NCBI GenBank assembly: GCA_031362155.1
Contig: JANLRZ010000186.1
Coordinates: forward strand, 1 to 5,657
Origin: JAENVU01 sp031362155
Lineage (GTDB): Bacteria > Actinomycetota > Acidimicrobiia > IMCC26256 > JAENVU01
Direction: 5' to 3'
DNA: 5,657 nucleotides
This document shows, piece by piece, positions 1 through 4,166 of the stretch. The position numbers were made by a program, and so were the translations under genes. The notes beneath the pieces were generated by a model that saw only the letters and a list, made by a program, of their open reading frames with translations, was not told the DNA's origin and did no database searches. Position 1 is the first letter of the stretch. Every line of letters starts with the position of its first letter.

Positions 1-110
1 CCGCGCCGCGGCCGGGGCCCCCCGCGGGGGGTTGGGGCCCCCCCCCCCCGGCCCCCCGCCGACCCCCGCCCCCGGGGGCCCCCCCCACCCGGTGGGCGCG
101 GCGCGCCACC
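1..110. other. Extreme GC, low-complexity stretch without a gene
   Basis: Positions 1-107 contain only five A or T bases (32, 33, 62, 87, 93) and are made of long C and G runs, including twelve consecutive C at 38-49 and a perfect CCCCCGGGGG palindrome at 69-78. Its right edge can fold into a GC hairpin (91-95 with 106-110, plus an inner CGC/GCG and one bulged G). From about position 111 the composition becomes normal for the window. No coding frame is supported. It could be a real GC-rich intergenic structure, but homopolymer-rich sequence at the very edge of a contig is also what an assembly or base-calling artefact looks like, so I would not trust it. Confidence 0.6.
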
Positions 111-194
111 GCGTCATGCCTCCATCGGTTTCGCGGCGCTAGGCCGTTGTGCTCATTCGGGCCGATCTCGGGAATCTGACGGTTTTGCCCGGTT

Positions 195-200
195 TATAGT
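195..200 (+). promoter_or_regulatory. Candidate -10 box for the epimerase gene
   Basis: TATAGT lies 42 bases before the start codon and matches the main sigma-factor -10 consensus at five of six positions. It would give transcription starting near 207 and a leader of about 36 bases. No convincing -35 box is present 16-18 bases upstream; the GGAAT at 171-175 is too loosely placed to be convincing as an ECF-type element. The remaining bases 111-194 hold nothing else I can support. Confidence 0.4.
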
Positions 201-233
201 CCTGTCCATTCACCCGCCCACTGGTCCCTTGGC

Positions 234-238
234 AGGAG
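234..238 (+). promoter_or_regulatory. Ribosome binding site of the epimerase gene
   Basis: AGGAG ends four bases before the ATG at 243. The spacing is slightly short but the motif is good, and it fixes this ATG as the start because no in-frame alternative nearby has a comparable site. Confidence 0.6.
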
Positions 239-242
239 CACC

Positions 243-1256
243 ATGACGACCGAACACCCCATCGCGTCCGATTCGTCGGAGGCCACTTCCCAGGCGCAGC
301 CGCGTCGCGTGCTCGTGACCGGCGCGGCCGGCTTCGTCGGCAGTCACTTGGTCGACACGCTGGTCGCCCGCGGCGACGACGTGATCGGCGTCGACTGCTT
401 CACGCCGTACTACTCACAGGGCGCAAAACGCGCCGCGGTCGCCGGCGCGCTGGACCACAGCAACTTCACGCTCGTCGAAGTCGACCTCCGAGATGCCCCA
501 CTGACCGAACTGCTCGATGGCGTCGACACGGTGTTCCACCAGGCAGCACAACCGGGCGTGCGCCTGTCGTGGTCCGACGGTTTCTCCGAGTACGCGAGCC
601 ACAACGTGTTGGCCACCCAACGACTCCTCGAGGCGGCTCACGATCGCGACGTCCGTCGGTTCGTCTACGCGTCGTCGTCGTCGGTGTACGGCAACCAGGA
701 CCGGTACCCCACCGTCGAGACCGACCTGCCCGGTCCGTACAGTCCCTACGGCGTGACGAAGCTGGCCGCAGAACATTTGTGTGGCTTGTACGCGGAAAAC
801 TGGGGCCTGTCCACCGTCTCACTTCGGTACTTCACCGTGTTCGGCCCGCGTCAACGGCCCGACATGTCGATTCACCGTCTCTGTGAAGCCGTCGGGACCG
901 GAGCATCGTTCCCGCGCTTCGGCGACGGCACCCAGATCCGTGAGTTCACCTACGTCTCTGACATCGTCGCCGCGAACTTGTGCGCGGGCGACGCCGACGT
1001 CGACCCCGGCACGGTGGTCAACGTCGCGGGTGGCGGCGAGATCACGCTCAACGAACTCATCGCGATGGTCGGCGAGTTGGCCGGCACCGAGGTGACGATC
1101 GAAGACCACCCGGCCCAAGCCGGCGACGCCAAGCGCAACGGCGGCTCGACCACGCAAGCCTCCGAGCTGTTGGGTTGGGTACCCGAGGTCGGCCTGCGTG
1201 AGGGGATCGCGGCGCAACTCGCCTGGCACAACGATCGCCGGTCCGTCGCCGTCTGA
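243..1256 (+). CDS. NAD-dependent epimerase/dehydratase, UDP-glucuronate 4-epimerase-like
   Basis: A 337-residue extended short-chain dehydrogenase/reductase (SDR) protein, of normal length for nucleotide-sugar epimerases and probably cytosolic. The Rossmann NAD-binding motif GxxGxxG is at residues 27-33 (TGAAGFVG), D51 at the end of strand 2 fits NAD rather than NADP use, HQAAQPGVR lies at 99-107, the catalytic Ser region at 144-147, and the YxxxK pair is Y169/K173. The segments FGPRQRPDM (200-208) and GDGTQIREFTYVSD (227-240), with a VDCFTPYY-type segment after strand 2, resemble UDP-glucuronate 4-epimerases, which interconvert UDP-glucuronate and UDP-galacturonate for surface polysaccharides. 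The first 20 residues are a nonconserved polar extension. Substrate is inferred from motif resemblance only; a UDP-glucose 4-epimerase or a dehydratase remains possible. The gene stands alone before the tRNA cluster, with its own ribosome binding site and no polysaccharide genes nearby. Confidence 0.88.
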   Translation: MTTEHPIASDSSEATSQAQPRRVLVTGAAGFVGSHLVDTLVARGDDVIGVDCFTPYYSQGAKRAAVAGALDHSNFTLVEVDLRDAPLTELLDGVDTVFHQAAQPGVRLSWSDGFSEYASHNVLATQRLLEAAHDRDVRRFVYASSSSVYGNQDRYPTVETDLPGPYSPYGVTKLAAEHLCGLYAENWGLSTVSLRYFTVFGPRQRPDMSIHRLCEAVGTGASFPRFGDGTQIREFTYVSDIVAANLCAGDADVDPGTVVNVAGGGEITLNELIAMVGELAGTEVTIEDHPAQAGDAKRNGGSTTQASELLGWVPEVGLREGIAAQLAWHNDRRSVAV

Positions 1257-1287
1257 CTCGTCTCGCCCGACCGACAACGTTGGGAGA

Positions 1288-1322
1288 AGAGCCACAGGGG
1301 ACTGCTAGAGTTCCCTGGCTCT
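1288..1322 (+). terminator. Long stem-loop after the epimerase gene, possible terminator
   Basis: AGAGCCA (1288-1294) pairs with TGGCTCT (1316-1322), and after a two-base CA bulge GGGGACT (1297-1303) pairs with AGTTCCC (1309-1315) with one G-U pair. This gives a 14-pair stem and a five-base loop (1304-1308), starting 31 bases after the epimerase stop. No T-run follows, so it is not a classical intrinsic terminator, though GC-rich actinobacteria often use stems without U tracts. It also contains the candidate -10 box of the tRNA operon. Confidence 0.5.
1306..1311 (+). promoter_or_regulatory. Candidate -10 box of the tRNA operon
   Basis: TAGAGT fits TANNNT and lies 25 bases before tRNA-Glu, so transcription would start near G1318. 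The precursor leader would then begin almost directly with a small hairpin (CTCTC 1319-1323, loop ACC, GAGAG 1327-1331). The only -35-like sequence, TTGGGA at 1280-1285, is 20 bases away, which is too far for a standard promoter, so confidence is limited. Confidence 0.35.
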
Positions 1323-1336
1323 CACCGAGAGTCTGA

Positions 1337-1412
1337 GCCCCCATCGTCTAGTGGCCTAGGACGCCGCCCTTTCACGGCGGTAACGGGGATTCGAACTCCC
1401 CTGGGGGTACCA
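1337..1412 (+). tRNA. trnE: tRNA-Glu (anticodon TTC)
   Basis: A complete cloverleaf. The acceptor stem GCCCCCA (1337-1343) pairs with TGGGGGT (1402-1408) with one terminal G-U pair, the anticodon stem CCGCC/GGCGG encloses CTTTCAC with anticodon TTC at 1371-1373, and the T arm GGGGA-TTCGAAC-TCCCC spans 1385-1401. The discriminator is A1409 and the CCA tail is encoded at 1410-1412, unlike in the next two tRNAs. Besides translation, charged Glu-tRNA is used by glutamyl-tRNA reductase for haem synthesis in bacteria with the C5 pathway. It is the first gene of the three-tRNA cluster. Confidence 0.97.
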
Positions 1413-1413
1413 A

Positions 1414-1427
1414 CCGTCTTCGGACGG
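1414..1427 (+). other. UUCG-tetraloop hairpin between tRNA-Glu and tRNA-Asp
   Basis: CCGTC (1414-1418), loop TTCG, GACGG (1423-1427): five perfect pairs closed by C-G around a UUCG loop, an exceptionally stable RNA fold. It begins one base after the encoded CCA of tRNA-Glu and ends four bases before tRNA-Asp. A role in keeping the two tRNA folds apart or guiding precursor cleavage is inference. Confidence 0.7.
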
Positions 1428-1431
1428 CTCT

Positions 1432-1506
1432 GGTCCTGTGGTGCAGTTTGGAGTGCACGCCGCCCTGTCAAGGCGGAGGCCGCGGGTTCAAATCCCGTCA
1501 GGACCG
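1432..1506 (+). tRNA. trnD: tRNA-Asp (anticodon GTC)
   Basis: The acceptor stem GGTCCTG (1432-1438) pairs perfectly with CAGGACC (1499-1505). The D stem is GTGC/GCAC, the anticodon stem CCGCC/GGCGG holds CTGTCAA with anticodon GTC at 1467-1469, and the T arm GCGGG-TTCAAAT-CCCGT spans 1482-1498. The discriminator is G1506, as expected for tRNA-Asp. The following bases are CCG, so the CCA tail is not encoded and must be added after transcription. Its anticodon stem has the same sequence as that of tRNA-Glu. Confidence 0.97.
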
Positions 1507-1510
1507 CCGG

Positions 1511-1524
1511 ATGCCTTCGGGCGT
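1511..1524 (+). other. UUCG-tetraloop hairpin between tRNA-Asp and tRNA-Phe
   Basis: ATGCC (1511-1515), loop TTCG, GGCGT (1520-1524): five pairs including one T-G wobble, closed by C-G on a UUCG loop. It matches the hairpin in the preceding spacer in loop and stem length but not in stem sequence, so the structure rather than the sequence seems to be kept. Confidence 0.65.
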
Positions 1525-1530
1525 TCACCC

Positions 1531-1603
1531 GGCCGGGTAGCTCAGTTGGCAGAGCGCGCGCCTGAAAAGCGCGAGGTCACCGGATCGACGCCGGTCCCGG
1601 CCA
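1531..1603 (+). tRNA. trnF: tRNA-Phe (anticodon GAA)
   Basis: The acceptor stem GGCCGGG (1531-1537) pairs perfectly with CCCGGCC (1596-1602). The D stem is GCTC/GAGC, the anticodon stem CGCGC/GCGCG holds CTGAAAA with anticodon GAA at 1564-1566, and the T stem is ACCGG/CCGGT. The discriminator is A1603 and the next bases are CTG, so no CCA is encoded. The T loop reads ATCGACG, with A instead of the near-universal T at position 54; otherwise every stem is intact and the gene should be functional. Confidence 0.95.
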
Positions 1604-1689
1604 CTGTCGGCAGTTCCCCCAGGAACACCGCCGTTGGAGTGCGCGATCACTGCGCCCCGCCCCAGACGGGGTCCGGAACGAGTGTCCGA
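1604..1689. other. Convergent spacer after the tRNA cluster with weak stem-loops
   Basis: This spacer must end both the tRNA transcript and the opposing bldC transcript. It contains a perfect five-pair hairpin GTTCC-CCCA-GGAAC (1613-1626) ten bases after tRNA-Phe, and GCCCCG/CGGGGT (1654-1659 with 1667-1672, six pairs with one G-U, seven-base loop). Neither is followed by a T-run on either strand, so terminator function is only a possibility. Confidence 0.3.
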
Positions 1690-1890
1690 TCAGAGTTCGG
1701 TGTGCTCTTCGACCTTGTCGAGGAACTGGCGGATCTCCGACGCGCGGAACCGGCGGTGTCCACCGAGGGTCCGGATCGCGGAGATCTTGCCGGCGCGGGC
1801 CCACCGGGTCACCGTCTTGGGGTTGACACGGAACATTGCTGCCACCTCGGAAGGCGTCAACAGTGCGTCGTCGTCGGGATGTCCCTGCAT
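1690..1890 (-). CDS. bldC: BldC-family MerR-like DNA-binding regulator
   Basis: A 66-residue protein that is a single winged helix-turn-helix domain. From memory it is nearly identical to Streptomyces BldC through the core LLTPSEVAAMFRVNPKTVTR (10-29) and RTLGGHRRFR (40-49), and of almost the same length (68). BldC resembles the MerR DNA-binding domain but lacks the dimerisation and effector parts, and binds AT-rich direct repeats as head-to-tail oligomers; in Streptomyces it controls development, whereas elsewhere the role is less clear. The open frame runs upstream to 2163, but the ATG at 1890 is chosen because GGAGG lies five bases before it and the homology begins there. The gene is divergent from the ParA gene, converges on the tRNA cluster, and could regulate the intergenic region itself. 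Confidence 0.93.
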   Translation of the reverse strand: MQGHPDDDALLTPSEVAAMFRVNPKTVTRWARAGKISAIRTLGGHRRFRASEIRQFLDKVEEHTEL

Positions 1891-1895
1891 TACGG

Positions 1896-1900
1896 CCTCC
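1896..1900 (-). promoter_or_regulatory. Ribosome binding site that fixes the bldC start
   Basis: On the minus strand GGAGG is followed by five bases (CCGTA) and then ATG at 1890. This near-perfect site selects the 66-residue BldC over the longer open frame that extends upstream. Confidence 0.8.
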
Positions 1901-2088
1901 GGGTTGAACAAAATGGATCCGGACGATTCGGACCGGTTCGGTAGCGGGAGAGTACTTGGTCCCCCTCGTCGGAACGCGGATCCCGCACTCGACGTAGGTC
2001 CAATGTACCACTCGGTCCCTTTTATTGGGTTGATGGTCGCGGACTTCGCGCCCAAACCCCGGCCCCGACCCCTCGAAACCTTGGCTCG

Positions 2089-2094
2089 TACACT
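2089..2094 (+). promoter_or_regulatory. Candidate -10 box giving a leaderless ParA mRNA
   Basis: TACACT fits TANNNT and ends six bases before the ATG at 2101, which places the expected transcription start on the A of the start codon. A partial -35 match, CCGACC (2065-2070), lies 18 bases upstream. The bases between contain no Shine-Dalgarno-like purine stretch, consistent with a leaderless message, which is common in actinobacteria. Confidence 0.5.
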
Positions 2095-2100
2095 CCTCGC

Positions 2101-2862
2101 ATGTCTCCGGTCGTTGCGGTCGCCAATCAGAAGGGTGGCGTCGGCAAGACCACCACCACCCACTCACTGGGTGAAGCAATGGCCGAGCAGGGCGGGCGGG
2201 TGCTGCTCGTCGACCTCGATCCGCAGGCGTGCCTGAGTTACGCGGCGGGCTTGGATCCGGAATCACTCCGGGCGTCGCTCCACGACGTGCTCATCGGCCG
2301 GGAGACCGCGCATCAGGTTGTCGTGACCGCCGGCCGGTGTTCGATCCTGCCGGCATCGATCGACCTCGCCGGTTCCGAGATCGCGTTGGCCACCAAGGTC
2401 GGCCGGGAACACGCCCTCGGGAGAGCGCTCGCCGACATTCGCTCGGAGTTCGACATCGTGCTCATTGATTGTCCGCCATCGCTCGGCATCCTCACGATCA
2501 ACGGACTCACCGCCGCCGACGCCGTGGTCATCCCGCTGCAATGCGAGACCTTGAGCCATCGCGGCGTCGGGCAACTGCTCGAAACTATCGCCGACGTCCG
2601 GGCGTACGCGAAGCCCGACCTCACGGTGCTCGGCGCGATCCCCACGATGTTCGACGGGCGCAGTCGCCACCCGCGCGAGATCGCGGCCGACGTCGCGGAG
2701 CGCTACGACATTCGCGTGTTCGAACCGGCGGTGCCGCGATCGATCCGCTTTGCGGAGGCACCGGCCCAGGGCGCGTGCATCCTCGATCACGCGCCGAAGT
2801 CGCGTGGTGCGGAGGCCTACCGAGAACTCGCGCGCCAGATCACCGCGGTGCTCGCGTCATGA
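2101..2862 (+). CDS. ParA/Soj-family partition ATPase, no ParB alongside
   Basis: A 253-residue ATPase of the ParA/MinD (deviant Walker A) superfamily, of the usual length for Soj-type proteins. It shows the deviant Walker A KGGVGKTT (11-18) with signature lysine K11, the DLDPQ motif (38-42), Walker B IVLIDCPPS (119-127, D123), and the Soj-like C-terminal PRSIRFAEAP and SRGAEAYREL segments. Such proteins form ATP-dependent dimers on nonspecific DNA and position chromosomes, plasmids or protein assemblies with the help of a partner that stimulates ATP hydrolysis. No ParB gene and no parS-like site occur in the window, so this may be an orphan ParA rather than the main chromosomal one. Its last bases overlap the next gene by four (ATGA), suggesting coupled translation. 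The cargo cannot be told from sequence. Confidence 0.93.
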   Translation: MSPVVAVANQKGGVGKTTTTHSLGEAMAEQGGRVLLVDLDPQACLSYAAGLDPESLRASLHDVLIGRETAHQVVVTAGRCSILPASIDLAGSEIALATKVGREHALGRALADIRSEFDIVLIDCPPSLGILTINGLTAADAVVIPLQCETLSHRGVGQLLETIADVRAYAKPDLTVLGAIPTMFDGRSRHPREIAADVAERYDIRVFEPAVPRSIRFAEAPAQGACILDHAPKSRGAEAYRELARQITAVLAS

Positions 2863-3098
2863 ACGAGGTTGGCCGCGCCGACGGAAAGCGCGCGCTGTTC
2901 TCGGCCGCAGTGCGAACGCCGGGCACCCTCGTCGTGGAGTGCGAGCGCTGTCGAGGCCGCGCGCGGATCTCCTACCGCGAGTTCATCAAACGCAGCTTGC
3001 CCGTGACGGTCTGGCTCCCGTGGCGCCACCACACGCGTTACCTGCGGTGCCCGGCGTGCGAACACCGAGCATTCGTCGCGTCACGCTGGTTCGACTAA
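2859..3098 (+). CDS. Small four-cysteine zinc-ribbon-like protein coupled to ParA gene
   Basis: A 79-residue protein I do not recognise. Two CxxC knuckles (C28/C31 in CERC and C64/C67 in CPAC), separated by 32 residues, are the pattern of a zinc ribbon; metal binding is inference. The intervening part is rich in basic and aromatic residues (YREFIKR at 39-45, VWLPWRHHTRY at 51-61), which would suit nucleic acid or protein contact. No signal peptide or clear membrane helix is seen. The start is set by the ATGA overlap with the ParA stop; there is no ribosome binding site, so it is probably translated by ribosomes finishing ParA. Its 3' end overlaps purM tail to tail by 18 bases. The coupling suggests it works with the ParA ATPase. 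The same frame stays open leftwards to 2469, but only as an arginine-rich shadow of the ParA gene. Confidence 0.72.
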   Translation: MNEVGRADGKRALFSAAVRTPGTLVVECERCRGRARISYREFIKRSLPVTVWLPWRHHTRYLRCPACEHRAFVASRWFD

Positions 3099-4166
3099 CT
3101 CCACGTTGCCGGAGCCGGCGACGATCTCGCCGATGACCCACGCGTCGAGCGACGCGGCGTGCACGACGTCGACCGCACGGGCCGCATCGGCGGCCGCGAC
3201 GACGGCCGCCATCCCCACGCCAAGGTTGAACACCGCTTCCATCTCGGCGCGAGCAACGTTGCCGGCGCGCTGGACCTCGCCGAAGATCTCCGGTTCTCGC
3301 CAACTCCCACGGACGATGCGCGCGTTGGCTTCGGGCGGCAGGACCCGATTGACGTTGCCCGGCAGACCCCCGCCGGTGATGTGCGCGAACGCGTGCACGT
3401 CGGTCGCGGCGCGCAGCCGTGCAAGCGTGGGCGCGTAGATCACACTCGGTCGCAGCAGTTCGTCGGCCAGGCTCGTGCTCGCGCCCGACCATGCGGGTTC
3501 GTCCAGACTCCGACCGGCCCGTTCCAACAATGCTCGGCGAGCCAACGTGTAGCCGTTACAGCGCAGACCCGGGCTCTCGATGCCGATCAGAACGTCGCCG
3601 CGACTCACCTCGCGCGGGAGGACCGCATTGCGCTCGACGGCGCCCACGGCGAACCCGACCAGGTCGAACTCACCGGCGGCCATGAGGTCGGGGTGTTCGG
3701 ACATCTCGCCGCCGAGCAACGCACACCCGGCTTCGCGGCACCCGACCGAGATGCCGTGCACGATCGTCGCGGCAATCTCAGGGTCGAGGTGTCCCATGGA
3801 GAGGTAGTCGAAGAAGAAGAGGGGGGTGGCTCCCTGCGCGGCGATGTCGTCGGCGGTGCCCACGAGGTCGATCCCGATGGTGTCGTACCGGCCGGTGGTC
3901 CACGCCAAGACCGACTTCGTCCCGACCCCGTCGGTCGAAGACACCAGGATCGGGTCGTCCATCTCGACGGCGGCGAGGTCGAAGAGGCCTCCGAATCCGC
4001 CCAGCGAACCCATGACTCCCGGGCGCGCGGTCGACTCGGCGTGCTTCTTGATCAGCTCGACCGCATGCTCGCCGGCGGCGATGTCGACTCCCGCGCCCGC
4101 GTAGGTCATCCCCTCGGAGGACGGGTCCTCGCCGGACGAGTTCTCGCGGGACGACGCGCCGGTCAC
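3081..4166 (-). CDS. purM: Phosphoribosylformylglycinamidine cyclo-ligase (AIR synthetase)
   Basis: PurM catalyses the ATP-dependent ring closure of FGAM to 5-aminoimidazole ribonucleotide, the fifth step of de novo purine synthesis, in the cytosol. Family marks in order are AGAGVDI (23-29), SSTDGVGTK (76-84), the DTIGIDLV segment (95-102), GATPLFFFDY (112-121), ALLGGE (149-154), NGYTLAR (204-210), HITGGGLPGN (262-271) and FNLGVGM (313-319). It has 361 residues from a GTG that overlaps the purF stop as GTGA. An ATG at 4109 would give 342 residues, closer to the E. coli length, but its GAGGGG abuts the codon; homology begins after either start. Several usually conserved positions differ: GTADDI instead of AMCVNDI with one residue fewer, GGEMSEHP instead of GGETAEMP, and LRCNGY instead of LHSNGY. 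The purF context still makes the assignment secure. Confidence 0.95.
   Translation of the reverse strand: MTGASSRENSSGEDPSSEGMTYAGAGVDIAAGEHAVELIKKHAESTARPGVMGSLGGFGGLFDLAAVEMDDPILVSSTDGVGTKSVLAWTTGRYDTIGIDLVGTADDIAAQGATPLFFFDYLSMGHLDPEIAATIVHGISVGCREAGCALLGGEMSEHPDLMAAGEFDLVGFAVGAVERNAVLPREVSRGDVLIGIESPGLRCNGYTLARRALLERAGRSLDEPAWSGASTSLADELLRPSVIYAPTLARLRAATDVHAFAHITGGGLPGNVNRVLPPEANARIVRGSWREPEIFGEVQRAGNVARAEMEAVFNLGVGMAAVVAAADAARAVDVVHAASLDAWVIGEIVAGSGNVELVEPA

Larger units (their letters stand above)
1891..2100. promoter_or_regulatory. Divergent bldC / ParA-gene intergenic region
   Basis: It carries the regulatory signals of both divergent genes. For bldC (minus strand), -10-like boxes are TACATT (2007 to 2002) and TACTCT (1954 to 1949), neither with a good -35. 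The patch 2002-2035, including TTTATT at 2021-2026, is the most AT-rich part of this stretch and a conceivable BldC target. GGTCC occurs three times in direct orientation (1958, 1997, 2014), and an imperfect palindrome centred on ACCGGT lies at 1932-1937. None of these is proof of a binding site. Confidence 0.4.

Noticed and set aside
1531..1690. Integration site at the 3' end of tRNA-Phe
   Set aside because: No duplicated tRNA 3' end, integrase or phage gene is visible downstream; bldC follows directly in ordinary sequence.
1438..1944. A 168-codon plus-strand open frame across the tRNAs and bldC
   Set aside because: It runs through the Asp and Phe tRNA genes and then antisense to bldC; composition and lack of homology show it is a chance frame.
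1891..2163. A 91-residue N-terminal extension of BldC
   Set aside because: It would overlap the ParA coding start, shows no conserved sequence, and the ATG at 1890 has a near-perfect GGAGG five bases upstream.
1577..2266. A 229-codon minus-strand open frame over the bldC promoter region
   Set aside because: It overlaps tRNA-Phe, bldC in another frame and the start of the ParA gene, and its Arg/Pro-rich translation resembles a shadow frame.
2469..2858. A longer version of the small four-cysteine protein starting inside the ParA gene
   Set aside because: The extra part is arginine-rich shadow sequence within ParA, and the ATGA overlap gives a natural start at 2859.
2101..3098. A plasmid or integrative-element partition module
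   Set aside because: There is no ParB, replication or transfer gene, no parS-like palindrome, and both flanks are chromosomal housekeeping genes.
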